Shown: positions 36,076-45,251, numbered from the stretch's first letter. The stretch is 64,000 nt of DNA from Holophagae bacterium (GCA_029263455.1 JAJCXM010000008.1:895966-959965), one strand, 5' to 3'. Numbers and translations are program-made. The notes: generated by a model from the sequence alone, not told the origin.

Positions 36076-36396
36076 TTGTGGGCTCCTAATGGGGGCTGAA
36101 CCTAGATGATATCGGAAATAGAGCTATTTACATGCTTATGAGTGAATTTCCAGTCCGACACGATGGTTGCCAAGGTATTAGTTATTGTAATATATACTCA
36201 ATTTCTACTCTCTGCCATTTAGGTGATTTAGTTACTTGTCGCGACAAGTAAGGCCTTCAACATCTTGAATGAGAGCTGGAGACGGCAGCTTTTTTCTCGT
36301 TTTATCTAGCGCATGAGTTAAGCTGACCCTCAATTCGCAGGGGACAGACGAGACGAATGTCCCGCGTTGTTAAATTAGTGACCAAAAGGATGGACC
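36076..36396. other. Divergent intergenic spacer
   Basis: This spacer of 321 bases lies between the divergent lipoprotein and MAPEG genes and should contain both promoters. It is AT-rich near 36170-36240. I see no gene, strong hairpin or clear palindrome. Confidence 0.6.
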
Positions 36397-36822
36397 ATGG
36401 TTTTGCACCTATTCATTGCCTGTTTCTTGATGTTTTGTTTGCATCTAATTGTGATGTTGACGTTATTCATAACCCGCGTCAATGCGGTGCGCGCCAAGCA
36501 GTTGGATCCTAGGTACTTTAAGACCTATGACTTGGATACGCCGATTCCCGTGATTACGCGTCAGTTATCGCGAAACTACATCAACCTGTTTGAGTCACCT
36601 GTGCTTTTTTACGCCATTATTCTACTTATCTTGTCATTGAATTTGGAACATGAACACTTTACGTTTTTGGCCTATGCCTATGTCGCTACGCGTTTTCTTC
36701 ATAGTGGCATCCACATCACCATCAATAAACTTTACCCGCGCATGTTCTTGTTCTTCATCAGTTGGGTCCTGTTGGCGACACTCTGGCTTAAAGCGCTCTT
36801 ACTCATGTTGGCGTCAGCATAA
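36397..36822 (+). CDS. MAPEG-family membrane protein
   Basis: The 141-residue protein has four predicted transmembrane helices and the MAPEG pattern: RVNAVRAKQLDPRYFKTYDL after the first helix, RQLSRNYINLFESPVLFYAI and YVATRFLHSGIHITINKLYP. The Arg-rich loop and the Asn-x-x-Glu-x-Pro helix are typical of the family. Eukaryotic relatives conjugate glutathione or make leukotrienes; most bacterial ones are uncharacterised. A second MAPEG gene lies at 38426. Confidence 0.9.
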   Translation: MVLHLFIACFLMFCLHLIVMLTLFITRVNAVRAKQLDPRYFKTYDLDTPIPVITRQLSRNYINLFESPVLFYAIILLILSLNLEHEHFTFLAYAYVATRFLHSGIHITINKLYPRMFLFFISWVLLATLWLKALLLMLASA

Positions 36823-36833
36823 TCCCGAACAGC

Positions 36834-37292
36834 TTAATGGCAATTGCCTTGCACCTTGACGGTCAGCCATACCTTTTCCCAGCGGCGTCGCTTCTCGTCA
36901 GCGTCAAGGAGTTTTGGTGAAATGGCCACGGTTTCCGATATCAATTTTGCGTCGGCCAACAGGGTGGCATTGAGTGCGCCTCTAAGACCTTCTTTGAATC
37001 TAAACACCACAGCTACAACAGTTTGACAGTTAGAACATGTTAAGAACTGGGCCTGATTTGATCCTTGAGTTTGCTGGAGTAAGGGTTGGTCACAACTTAA
37101 CTGCAGCTCTCCTTCGGCGTCAGACAGATACGAAATGCCACGTGAAACGCAAAAATCACAATCACATTGCCTAGCTTGCATCTTTGTTAGTTCAAGCGGG
37201 AGTTTGACGATAATTTTCGCGTTTCCGCAGCTACATTGACCTAGATATGACTTTTTCATTTGGCTCATCCCCTTCGATAAATCCGAGCTCAT
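36834..37292 (-). CDS. Second GFA-family zinc protein
   Basis: The 152-residue protein carries the GFA zinc pattern as LGQCSCGNAKI, ARQCDCDFCVSRG and FLTCSNCQTVV. Compared with the copy at 33709 the C-terminal part differs (DEKRRRWEKVWLTVKV), so the two are distant. Starts at residue 9 or 12 (both Met) are possible. It converges with the MAPEG gene at 36397, with 11 bases between them. Confidence 0.85.
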   Translation of the reverse strand: MSSDLSKGMSQMKKSYLGQCSCGNAKIIVKLPLELTKMQARQCDCDFCVSRGISYLSDAEGELQLSCDQPLLQQTQGSNQAQFLTCSNCQTVVAVVFRFKEGLRGALNATLLADAKLISETVAISPKLLDADEKRRRWEKVWLTVKVQGNCH

Positions 37293-37329
37293 GACAATTG
37301 TAGCTTGGGCTTTGCCATTGTTCTCCGAG

Positions 37330-37923
37330 TCAGGTCACAAAAAAGCAATGCTTTAGACATGAAATAGCCGAGTCGACGGCATGCGGCAGCAAGCGTTCTC
37401 CAATGAATGGTCGTTGCAGGCTGACTATTAATAGGAGAGTAATGTTTGCCGCCACTTCGTCTTTTGAAGGGGCCACTGGCTTGCTGTTCCAGAGCTCGAT
37501 CAGCTGTTCAATAAAGGCTTGATCATCGTTTTGATGTTGAGCAAGTCGTGCCACAGGCACTCTTCGCATGATGGCCTTAAGCTCGTGCTCGTGAGCCATG
37601 AACCGTATTAAGGGTTCGTCACAGAGCCGAGAAAAAAGTGACCGGCAACGTTTTTCAAAATCGACTGCGTCTGGTTTTTTACCCTCGACACCTTGGATCA
37701 GTGGCTCGCGGATACGGTTCTGAGTTTCTTCAAGTAACTCGAAATAGAGAAGTTCCTTAGAGTCGTAAAAGCGGTAGAAGGAACCTTTTGAAATGCCGAC
37801 CGACTTTGTCAGCTGTTCGACGCTCATTTTTGCTAAGCCGTTGGCGGAAAACATCTTCAAAGCTGTCGCCTTCAATTGAGCGGCAATGATCGCTTGTTCT
37901 TGGCTATTAAAAGGACGCGGCAT
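37330..37923 (-). CDS. TetR-family transcriptional regulator
   Basis: The 197-residue protein has an N-terminal TetR helix-turn-helix (about 12-58: ATALKMFSANGLAKMSVEQL, then VGISKGSFYRFYDSKELLYF) and a helical ligand-binding C-domain of the usual length. It is divergent from a membrane protein/MAPEG gene pair, and a palindrome overlapping a good promoter lies between them, so it probably represses that pair and itself. The ligand is unknown. Confidence 0.93.
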   Translation of the reverse strand: MPRPFNSQEQAIIAAQLKATALKMFSANGLAKMSVEQLTKSVGISKGSFYRFYDSKELLYFELLEETQNRIREPLIQGVEGKKPDAVDFEKRCRSLFSRLCDEPLIRFMAHEHELKAIMRRVPVARLAQHQNDDQAFIEQLIELWNSKPVAPSKDEVAANITLLLIVSLQRPFIGERLLPHAVDSAISCLKHCFFVT

Positions 37924-37939
37924 GCCTCATTCTATGACT

Positions 37940-37960
37940 ATTTGACTAAATTGGTCAAAT
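37940..37960. promoter_or_regulatory. TetR-type palindromic operator over a sigma-70 promoter
   Basis: Two seven-base arms, ATTTGAC (37940-37946) and GTCAAAT (37954-37960), are perfect inverted repeats around a seven-base centre that is itself nearly symmetric. On the plus strand TTGACT (37942-37947) and TACATT (37966-37971) form a promoter with an 18-base spacer, 24 bases before the next ATG. The -35 box is inside the palindrome, so a bound TetR dimer would block it. Confidence 0.72.
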
Positions 37961-37994
37961 GGTATTACATTGGCTGTGTGATCGTGAGGTGTGT

Positions 37995-38426
37995 ATGCGC
38001 AATCTTGAATGGAAAGCCCTGATCTGGACAGCCATGGGCGGACTCTTATACGGAGGCTTGACCCTTATGGGCTGGATCCAGGGCTCTGAATATCTGGTGG
38101 CCGGACTGATTTGGACGGCAATTGCCTGTTTCTGGGCTTTCAGCAGGCCACAGCGCGCAGTTCGCCATGCGTTCGTTGCCGGATTCATAGCCGTGTTGCT
38201 CGCTGTGTGGCTCCAAGCTGCTTTTCTCGATTATTACTTCAGCAATAACCCTGGCAATCAAAACATTGAAATTCCGTTTGCGCTTAGTCCGCGCGTGTTC
38301 ACGGTTCTCTTTTCACCAGTTGGGGCCTTGTTTGGCGGGAGCTGGAGCGCAGTTTTCGCCCTTCTCTCTAGCTGGCTTGCTCAGCGGCTAACCTCAAAAC
38401 GAGATGAATTGGAGATGGAATCGTGA
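37995..38426 (+). CDS. Membrane protein of the TetR-controlled pair
   Basis: The 143-residue protein has four transmembrane helices (LIWTAMGGLLYGGLTLMGWI; YLVAGLIWTAIACFWAF; AFVAGFIAVLLAVWLQAAFL; PVGALFGGSWSAVFALLSSW). GTGAGGTG lies just upstream of the ATG at 37995; a start 12 codons earlier would run through the promoter region. It overlaps the following MAPEG gene. I recognise no family. Confidence 0.85.
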   Translation: MRNLEWKALIWTAMGGLLYGGLTLMGWIQGSEYLVAGLIWTAIACFWAFSRPQRAVRHAFVAGFIAVLLAVWLQAAFLDYYFSNNPGNQNIEIPFALSPRVFTVLFSPVGALFGGSWSAVFALLSSWLAQRLTSKRDELEMES

Positions 38427-38815
38427 TGACTTCAGATCTTTGGGCGTTGGTAGCAACCATCGGCTTGGCCATGTTACAACTTGGTCTTTCGAGCATATTG
38501 ACCTTACGCCAATTAGGTCCGGTTTGGGTTGCCGGTCCTCGAGACGAAGCTAAGCGGGTCACTGGCATTAGCGGACGTTTTGTACGGGCCCACCTAAACC
38601 TGCTTGAGATATTCCCTCAATTCGCTGCGGCCTTGTTTGTCGTTCACGCGGCTGACCTTCAAGGTGAATGCGCCATTCTGGGCTCATGGCTCTTTTTTGC
38701 GGCCCGAGTTGTCTATGTGCCCGCTTACGCATTTGGACCAACAGGCATGCGACCGCTGTGTTGGATGGCTGGGCAGGTGGGCATTGTGATTGTGCTTTTG
38801 GATCTTTTTCGTTAG
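38426..38815 (+). CDS. MAPEG-family membrane protein (second copy)
   Basis: The protein of about 129 residues has four hydrophobic helices and the MAPEG blocks VTGISGRFVRAHLNLLEIFP and LFFAARVVYVPAYAFGPTGM. The Arg-x-x-Asn-x-x-Glu-x-x-Pro helix is the family signature. The ATG shares a base with the stop of the preceding gene (TGATG); a GTG one codon earlier is also possible. It probably works with the neighbouring membrane protein under TetR control. Confidence 0.9.
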   Translation: MTSDLWALVATIGLAMLQLGLSSILTLRQLGPVWVAGPRDEAKRVTGISGRFVRAHLNLLEIFPQFAAALFVVHAADLQGECAILGSWLFFAARVVYVPAYAFGPTGMRPLCWMAGQVGIVIVLLDLFR

Positions 38816-38941
38816 TCAGGCTGTAAGTGTCTAACATTTTGCTTGTTGTGAACGTAGTTTCTTATAGTAACTAAGACATGCTGTCACATTTATGAAGTTG
38901 AGCACGATGTTGGATAAGTGACATTAGATAAGGTGACCCCT

Positions 38942-40420
38942 ATGCAAGGAATGAATCGACGCGAAGCGCTCGCACATATTGGATTCTCGGTCGCTGGTTT
39001 ATCGTTGAGCGCGCAAACAACGGCTATGAATCTGGTTGCAGAAACGCCATCAAGCAAGGTGCTAGCGCTGTCCGAGCTCTTCATAAACGAATCTCGGGAT
39101 GGAGCGCTTACCGTTGCTAGTAAGGCCATAGCCGACGGTGAAGGGCGAGCGACCTTGCTGGGTGCCATCCTTTTGGCAGGGGCTGAGAACATACGCCCAA
39201 GACCACACGGTATCTTGCACTCAGTTATGATGGTTGAATCCACCTTTCAGCTTTCAGATGCAGCCCTACCTTATTCCGCTCGTGACGCATGGTACCCGAT
39301 CTTGTTTAATCTCGACGATTTCAAAAGATCTCAGGATGAGAATATTCGTGAGTGGGACAACTATCAAATGAAAGCGTTGCCGGCAGATAAACAGGGTACG
39401 GAAGCATCGGCACGTAAAGAATTTGTCGCTGCATTGGAAGCATTTGATGGGCCTAGAGCTGAGCGGGCTGTGGCTGCTTGGGCACCCATGGTTGACCATC
39501 AAACATTTTTCGCTTTGCTGCGACCCTATTCCGTCCGTTGTTATGAGTTCATCGGCCATAAGATGATACATGCTGTTCAGGTTGAACTGGCCCTGCAGAG
39601 GATAGGTTGGAATCATGCTGTGCCTGTCTTGCGCTCGTTATTACTGAGTATGCTGGTGGGCCGAAAGACCGATTCATTCGAAAAAGTGCGCGAGCTCAAC
39701 TTGGTCAAAACAATTGATTGGAACAAAAAAGGTGACGCGGCACAGACTCAAACGTTGTTAAAAAAACTGCTTGTCGCTACGCCAGACGAAGCTCGTGATT
39801 CAGTCATTTCCTTACTTAATGCCGGCGTCGGCTGTGACGCCATCTGGGATGCCATTGTGCTTATGGGTTCAGAGATTTTTGCTCGTCGCCCCGGTAAACG
39901 ATCCATAGATGGTCGCTACTCCTTGCTTCCTGTCCACGCTTTGACCGTGCCAAGCGCCATCAGGTCGTCTTTTTATCGCGCGCAAAGCGACGCCACCAGA
40001 TGGTTGCTTATCTTGCAAGCGGCCGCTTTGATCGTAAAGATTCGAGACGACCTCAAACGAATCGTCAATCTATCCATGGATGGAGCTGGCATTGAGGTTC
40101 AACTAACGCAAGAAACAGATCTGCAGCGCATCATCAAATCGGGCTCGCCAGGTCTTGCGCAAGGATTCTTGCAGGCTGACATCGCTAGATCGAGAGCGTA
40201 TCTGGCAAGCATGCGAAGTTCATTGGCCCGACTGGGGCGCGAACATCACCAACATAAATACGCGGCCGCCGTTCAGTTGGAAGCCGGGCGGATACAGCCA
40301 AGTCTTATTCCAGTATTGATCGCGCCTGCAATTGATTACATTGCTCACCCAAAAGACCAGGTGACTGGTTTATTCGAGCGATCAGGGGAGGCTCTTAACA
40401 AGGCGGGTATTCCATCATAG
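38942..40420 (+). CDS. Tat-leader hypothetical helical protein
   Basis: The protein is about 492 residues. A twin-arginine-like leader opens it (MNRREALAHIGFSVAGLSLS). The rest is rich in alpha-helix-forming residues with His motifs such as PRPHGILHSVMMVE and VRCYEFIGHKMIHAVQV, which could bind a cofactor or metal. No domain is recognised with confidence. AAGGTGA lies before the ATG at 38942; a start eight codons further upstream is weaker. It stands alone and converges with the S74 gene at 40493. Confidence 0.8.
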   Translation: MQGMNRREALAHIGFSVAGLSLSAQTTAMNLVAETPSSKVLALSELFINESRDGALTVASKAIADGEGRATLLGAILLAGAENIRPRPHGILHSVMMVESTFQLSDAALPYSARDAWYPILFNLDDFKRSQDENIREWDNYQMKALPADKQGTEASARKEFVAALEAFDGPRAERAVAAWAPMVDHQTFFALLRPYSVRCYEFIGHKMIHAVQVELALQRIGWNHAVPVLRSLLLSMLVGRKTDSFEKVRELNLVKTIDWNKKGDAAQTQTLLKKLLVATPDEARDSVISLLNAGVGCDAIWDAIVLMGSEIFARRPGKRSIDGRYSLLPVHALTVPSAIRSSFYRAQSDATRWLLILQAAALIVKIRDDLKRIVNLSMDGAGIEVQLTQETDLQRIIKSGSPGLAQGFLQADIARSRAYLASMRSSLARLGREHHQHKYAAAVQLEAGRIQPSLIPVLIAPAIDYIAHPKDQVTGLFERSGEALNKAGIPS

Positions 40421-40492
40421 CAACGGACTAATCTATCAATCATCGAATTTGATCACCTGAACCGTGTGTTTGAAAATATCGAAATCAGGCGA

Positions 40493-42106
40493 CTACTGGT
40501 TTAATGCAGCTAGGTCATGTTTGAGCGCCTCGATTTCGGCAGTTAACAGATTAATGGTCTGCTGTTGTTCCTGGATCGCCTTGACGATGGGAACCACAAA
40601 CTGCCCATATCGCAAGGCGTAGGGTGTGCGATCGTTATCTGGCGCATCAATACCGCTGAAGCTGAATCCCAGCGAATGCGCAAGTCGTTCCACGTCTTGA
40701 GCAAGAAAGCCACTTTCCACCTTCGGCTCGTTTGCTTTTGAAGGACTGGATTCTGAACCCAGGAAGCTATCTAGCGCCTGAAAATCGACTTTGTACGATA
40801 CAGGCTTCAACGCATTGATGAACGAGAGCCCCGGGACTTTGTCTTCGATTTCGCTCTTAAAGCGTTTGTCGGAAAGCGTGCTCCAAGCAGCGTAGCCGCC
40901 AATACTAGTCACAGATGAGTTTCCTATCCTGACTTGATTGCCGGCCGTGGTTCGTGCGCTACGGCCAACGGCTGTACTATTCGTAAGACTAGGTGTGGCT
41001 GAATGGGAACCTGCATCCCAACCGATTGCGGTGTTGTAGTCACCATCTATGTTGTACTGTAGCGACGCGGCACCAACGGCCGTGTTCCCCTCACCGGTGG
41101 TGTTAATACCAAGGGCGCCGTGCGCTATCGCGGTGTTGAAGGGTCCGGAAATATGTTCAGCCAAGGCAAGATTGCCTACAGCCGTATTGCTGTTGGCGTT
41201 TGCCACACTCAATGATTTGTATCCAACTGCTACGTTTTGAAAGCCGTCAGTGTTTTGAAAAAGGGAATCTTTGCCGATAGCCACGTTATTTTGACCAGTC
41301 GTGTTAAATGACATGCTTTGGTATCCCATGGCCGTGTTGCCAATGCCACTAGAGTTCAGATAGAGCGATAAATGACCCAAAGCCGAATTGTGATAGCCTG
41401 AGGAGTTAAGTGCTAAGGCGAACTTCCCAATAGCAGTATTGAAATTGTTGCTGCCATCATCGGAGCTACCCGCAAACGGACCTACAAATACGGAGCCACC
41501 GCTTTCCGGCTCAAGCCGGCCGCCTACCCAGTCTCCATTCTCATCGATAACTTCACCCACGGAACTAATCTCATAGGACGTCGCTTGGACCGCCAAACTG
41601 GCCAGGTTACCGGCCAAGAAGTGGGCCACTTGCGCTAGATATGTTGCGTCAATTCCGGGCAAACCGGCTCCCAACGCTCTGGCCAAGTTTTTGGTGTCCG
41701 ACCGCACACTTACTTGATTTGACCGGGGCATCAGTTCGATGGGACCCAGTTGCCAATCGTAACCCACCAGCGTGACCCAAACCGTCGTTCTCATACGCAC
41801 AGCGCGCGGTAAGATTTGGCCCGTGGAGCCCAAAATCAACAGCGCTTGGTCCTGGATGAACCAAATCTTCTCACCTGGCTCGACGAAGAATGGCTCGCCA
41901 TTGGGGGACCCTGAATAGGATACCTCTACCCAATGATCGTAACTGCGATCCAGGTTTAAGGGTTCGTTAATCAGAAAGGGGATCACGCCTAAGGACGTGA
42001 CACCCGCTGAGGGTGCCCTTGCTACGCCAGCGCTTTCAGGCAGCTCAACCTGTGATTGGCTATTCTGTACGAACACGATGAGGGTGAGTGCTGCAAAAAT
42101 GATCAT
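40493..42106 (-). CDS. YadA-head-repeat protein with C-terminal S74 chaperone domain
   Basis: The 537-residue protein begins with a signal peptide (MIIFAALTLIVFVQNSQSQ); the ATG at 42106 with AGGAG upstream is preferred over a start 25 codons earlier. Residues about 30-205 form a domain shared with the proteins at 50841 and 54500 (LPGIDATYLAQVAHFLAGNL). Next come about ten YadA-head-like repeats of about 16 residues (NTAMGYQSMSFNTTG, NNVAIGKDSLFQNTDG). The end is a Peptidase_S74 intramolecular chaperone (LSDKRFKSEIEDKVPGL; ESGFLAQDVERLAHSLG) and a coiled coil (QQQTINLLTAEIEALKHDLA). It should form a trimeric surface fibre whose chaperone may cut itself off. Confidence 0.88.
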   Translation of the reverse strand: MIIFAALTLIVFVQNSQSQVELPESAGVARAPSAGVTSLGVIPFLINEPLNLDRSYDHWVEVSYSGSPNGEPFFVEPGEKIWFIQDQALLILGSTGQILPRAVRMRTTVWVTLVGYDWQLGPIELMPRSNQVSVRSDTKNLARALGAGLPGIDATYLAQVAHFLAGNLASLAVQATSYEISSVGEVIDENGDWVGGRLEPESGGSVFVGPFAGSSDDGSNNFNTAIGKFALALNSSGYHNSALGHLSLYLNSSGIGNTAMGYQSMSFNTTGQNNVAIGKDSLFQNTDGFQNVAVGYKSLSVANANSNTAVGNLALAEHISGPFNTAIAHGALGINTTGEGNTAVGAASLQYNIDGDYNTAIGWDAGSHSATPSLTNSTAVGRSARTTAGNQVRIGNSSVTSIGGYAAWSTLSDKRFKSEIEDKVPGLSFINALKPVSYKVDFQALDSFLGSESSPSKANEPKVESGFLAQDVERLAHSLGFSFSGIDAPDNDRTPYALRYGQFVVPIVKAIQEQQQTINLLTAEIEALKHDLAALNQ

Positions 42107-42597
42107 GGGCTTGAACTCCTGTTTCCACGTATATCCCTTGTCACGACAAACATCGGCACACTGGGTAATCAGCGCAGGCACGATCGGCTGGGTTTAATGA
42201 ACAATGACGGATAGGTTGAGACGAGGCTGATTCAACCGAATGACAAAGTGATTGGCTTATTGATGATCTGCTCATAGCCAACGTTCACTATGAACCCCAA
42301 GCTAATGCTCAGACATTAGCAAACTTGGAAGTGGTATCCAGCATGGGGATTTGGTCGTCAAAGGGCGTAATCATTTTGGCTGGTTTAGGAATCTCTTACA
42401 CCGGGGCTGACTCAATATATGCTCGTTTGCATAACATCGGATCTTAAGTCGGCAGTCTGAGGATATGAAACCTGCTGACCAGACATAAGTCACTCTATGA
42501 ACTGTCCCGATAGAAACCTTACCCAATCATTTCGTTTTGTTCAGTTCCGTTCTTGAGAGTTGAGTTATTACTTTGCCATGTTCTGCAGATCAAGTTT
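42107..42597 (+). other. Intergenic region with a startless open frame (42244-42447)
   Basis: Between the S74 and HIT genes the plus strand has a 67-codon open frame at 42244-42447, after an in-frame stop and with no good start codon. Its product looks protein-like: an amphipathic part (NVHYEPQANAQTLANLEVV) and a membrane-like helix (GVIILAGLGISYTGADSIYA). It may be the end of a lost gene. Nothing else is visible. Confidence 0.35.
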
Positions 42598-43026
42598 ATG
42601 AACCAGCGAGTAACCAGGGAATCATGCCCTGGCTGTAATCCTGGATCCGTCATTATTCTTATTGAGAATGACTTCTGTCTCTTCAGCGCTAAAGACCAAG
42701 ATGTGCTGACCGGGTCTGGCGTCATTATGCCAAAACAACATCGATCCACGGTTTTTGAAATGACAGCAGACGAATGGAACGCTACTTGGGAGTTGCTCGC
42801 TTGTGCCAAACAATGGATGGACCAGAACTTTCAACCAGATGGATACAACCTAGGTTGGAATTGCGGAGATGCAGGCGGTCAGAACCTGTGCCATGCCCAT
42901 CTGCACGTGATCCCTCGATTTGAAGACGAACCCATAGCAGGCCGCGGTATTCGTTGGTGGTTTAAGCAAAAACGTAATCTCAGAACGAATCTAAAGCAGA
43001 GCGAAATTAGCAAGATCAATTCCTAA
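42598..43026 (+). CDS. HIT-family protein
   Basis: The protein is about 142 residues. The histidine triad is clear as HAHLHVIPR (His-x-His-x-His), with the upstream strand FQPDGYNLGWNCGDAGGQ, typical of nucleotide-binding HIT hydrolases. The N-terminus contains a Cys pair (ESCPGCNPG). The ATG at 42598 fits the domain; an upstream start 15 codons earlier adds hydrophobic sequence. It is followed by a sulfotransferase gene after 45 bases, so the two may be one unit. Confidence 0.88.
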   Translation: MNQRVTRESCPGCNPGSVIILIENDFCLFSAKDQDVLTGSGVIMPKQHRSTVFEMTADEWNATWELLACAKQWMDQNFQPDGYNLGWNCGDAGGQNLCHAHLHVIPRFEDEPIAGRGIRWWFKQKRNLRTNLKQSEISKINS

Positions 43027-43071
43027 CCAGCCTGCCCGTCGATTAACTTGCAGCGATAAAAAGAGAAACAT

Positions 43072-43836
43072 ATGCCCACGGAGCAAACATCACCAACGAC
43101 GATCCCAGCCTGCGTTGATCCTAGAATTCAGCCAGGGATACGGGTTGTCTCGTTTCCAAAATCTGGTCGTACTTGGTTACGAGTAATGTTGGATGACCTG
43201 CAGATTAGATTGGTCTATACGCATGCAGATTCAGGGCATCTGAAGAGACATCATTTTAGCGAATGTGGACCTCTCGAGGAGGTGTTTACTGGACATCAGA
43301 TCATTCTGCTTATACGTGACCCTAGAGATGTAACTGTTTCGGGCTATTTTCATAGTAAGAAGCGCATCAAGATATTTGACGGCAACCTTTCCGACTTCAT
43401 TCGCAATGAACGCCACGGAATAAGCAAAGTGTTGGCATTCAACGAGTTGGCCGTAAGAAGCTTGTGTTATGCCAGTCGATACCTGGTTCTACGCTATGAG
43501 GATTTGCGGGCTCGTCCAATCAACTTGCTTAATCAAATAATGCGGTTTGTTGGTTTCCCGCTTTGCACGAAGCAGACAATCAATAAGATTGTGGAACGCT
43601 ACGCTTTTGAAAACATGCAGCGTCTTGAACAAAAAGGTTACTTCAGAGATGAATATGGTTTCTTGTTGGGCTCAAAAACGCCACAAGATTTGGATAGCCT
43701 TAAAGTAAGACGTGGAAAAGTGGGTGGCTATCGAGACGATATGAATGAATTAGATCTTCAATATTGCAACCAGCTCATGGCAGTTTCAGATTATGTCCAA
43801 CAGTTCAACTATCTAGAATCGAATAAAGATGCGTGA
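43072..43836 (+). CDS. PAPS-dependent sulfotransferase domain protein
   Basis: The 254-residue protein has the sulfotransferase 5'-phosphosulfate motif (VVSFPKSGRTWLRVMLDDL) and the 3'-phosphate motif (LLIRDPRDVTVSGYFHSKKR), and ends with the late motif RRGKVGGYRDDMNE. It should move sulfate from PAPS to an unknown acceptor such as a glycan or lipid. It is shorter than many family members but has all main motifs. It lies between HIT and MFS genes on the same strand. Confidence 0.9.
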   Translation: MPTEQTSPTTIPACVDPRIQPGIRVVSFPKSGRTWLRVMLDDLQIRLVYTHADSGHLKRHHFSECGPLEEVFTGHQIILLIRDPRDVTVSGYFHSKKRIKIFDGNLSDFIRNERHGISKVLAFNELAVRSLCYASRYLVLRYEDLRARPINLLNQIMRFVGFPLCTKQTINKIVERYAFENMQRLEQKGYFRDEYGFLLGSKTPQDLDSLKVRRGKVGGYRDDMNELDLQYCNQLMAVSDYVQQFNYLESNKDA

Positions 43837-43874
43837 AGCTCGCGCAAGTAATCTCCGCATAAAGCGGGCCGCAA

Positions 43875-45155
43875 CTGAATAATTCTATTCAAAAGACCGA
43901 ATTTGCTCGCGCAAAGAGGGCAGCCATCATTGGACAATGTTTCGGTACCTTACCGCAACAGGCCCTCAACCGCGGTTTGGGCGTTCTGTATCTGAATGCG
44001 CTCAGTCTCAGTGGTGGGACGGTAATGTTTTTGCTGTCGTTGCCTCACTTCATGCGCGCCGGCTTGATTGCATTTTTGGCTCATTTCGCCGACCAAACAG
44101 GAAAGAAACGCACGGGACTGTGGGGTCAATTCCTATGTTTCGCTGGCGTTATTTTATTGATCCTGGGCGGTTCATTTGAACAGAACCGTATGGTCTTGAC
44201 AGCAGCCGGACTCACCCTATTTGGTATTGGCAGCGCGATGTTCGGCTCTAGTTGGCTTGCCTTGTTAAGTCCTCTCATTGGTGAAAGTGAACGAGGCCAT
44301 TTTTTAGGCAAGTTACGCTTCTCATGGCAGCTCAGTGGCATTCTGTTTGGATTGATTGGTGCGAGCCTCTTTGTCGAATCGTCGTCATTAGCCAAATTCC
44401 AGTGGGTATTCGCGTTCCTGGCCCTGTGCTTATTGGTTCGTATGTGTTTTTACGCAACAATTCCTGAAGTCGAAAACACCTATGGCGTCGAGAATCGATT
44501 TTGGCCAGCTTGCCGATTGATTCTTCGTATTCCTGGATACCGCAGCTTTTGTATCTATGCTTTTGCTGTCCTTTTCTTGACCAGCTCTTGGCCTTACTTG
44601 TTCTCACTAGTCCATATCGAGGTATTTGGGTTTGGCGGCAACACCGTTTGGCTATTGGGCGTCGTTATGTTGTTTGGTTCATTAGTGGGGTCTTTGATTG
44701 CGGGAACCTGGATCGACCGCTTGGGACCGAGACCCATTTTCACGCTTGTGCACGTAGGTTTTGCCATGGTGGCAATTCTCTTTTTCGTAAGAGGGCAGAA
44801 TAGTTGGATCACTTTATTGGGTGCGAGCATGTCGTGCTTCTTGTTTACGTTGGTCAGATCTGCAGCGAATGTTGCCTTCCACGTAGTTGTTCTTAACTTT
44901 GTACCCCAGCAAAATAAATCGCTTGCCACGTCGATATGCAAAGCGGTTATGCATTTAGGTGAAGGCGGTTCGAGTTTTTTGGCGGCCAGTGTCATCCGCT
45001 TCGTTAAACATGATCCGTTAAGTAATTCTGCCTATGGATCTGTTCTCGCTACTTATGCGGTGCTCGTGCTTTTGGCTGTGATGGTACCCATTCTTGGTAC
45101 CCGACTGCCATGGCTAGGGCGGAAGTCGGCCAAATTATTGCTGAGCTCCCGGTGA
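43875..45155 (+). CDS. MFS transporter with uncertain start codon
   Basis: The protein has about 12 predicted helices, a cytoplasmic loop with the MFS motif A-like FADQTGKKRTGLWG between helices 2 and 3, and a second related loop (IAGTWIDRLGPRPIFTL). A TTG at 43977 is the first standard start, but it cuts through helix 1. The reading frame is open back to 43863 and codes for a natural first helix (RAAIIGQCFGTLPQQALNRG). No ATG, GTG or TTG exists in that stretch. The CTG at 43875 is the most upstream reasonable start and is used here; the ATT at 43887 and the TTG at 43977 are alternatives. The substrate is unknown. Confidence 0.82.
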   Translation: MNNSIQKTEFARAKRAAIIGQCFGTLPQQALNRGLGVLYLNALSLSGGTVMFLLSLPHFMRAGLIAFLAHFADQTGKKRTGLWGQFLCFAGVILLILGGSFEQNRMVLTAAGLTLFGIGSAMFGSSWLALLSPLIGESERGHFLGKLRFSWQLSGILFGLIGASLFVESSSLAKFQWVFAFLALCLLVRMCFYATIPEVENTYGVENRFWPACRLILRIPGYRSFCIYAFAVLFLTSSWPYLFSLVHIEVFGFGGNTVWLLGVVMLFGSLVGSLIAGTWIDRLGPRPIFTLVHVGFAMVAILFFVRGQNSWITLLGASMSCFLFTLVRSAANVAFHVVVLNFVPQQNKSLATSICKAVMHLGEGGSSFLAASVIRFVKHDPLSNSAYGSVLATYAVLVLLAVMVPILGTRLPWLGRKSAKLLLSSR

Positions 45156-45251
45156 ATCCAATCCTGCGCGATTTTTTGTGTGAACAATTCTAAGGGCTTG
45201 ACGTCACATGTCCTTTTTCTAGATGTGCTACGGAGAGGCTTGGTCAGCGTC

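Noticed and set aside
40493..42106. Prophage tail-fibre gene
   Set aside because: It has a signal peptide and no other phage genes nearby, so a bacterial surface protein is more likely.
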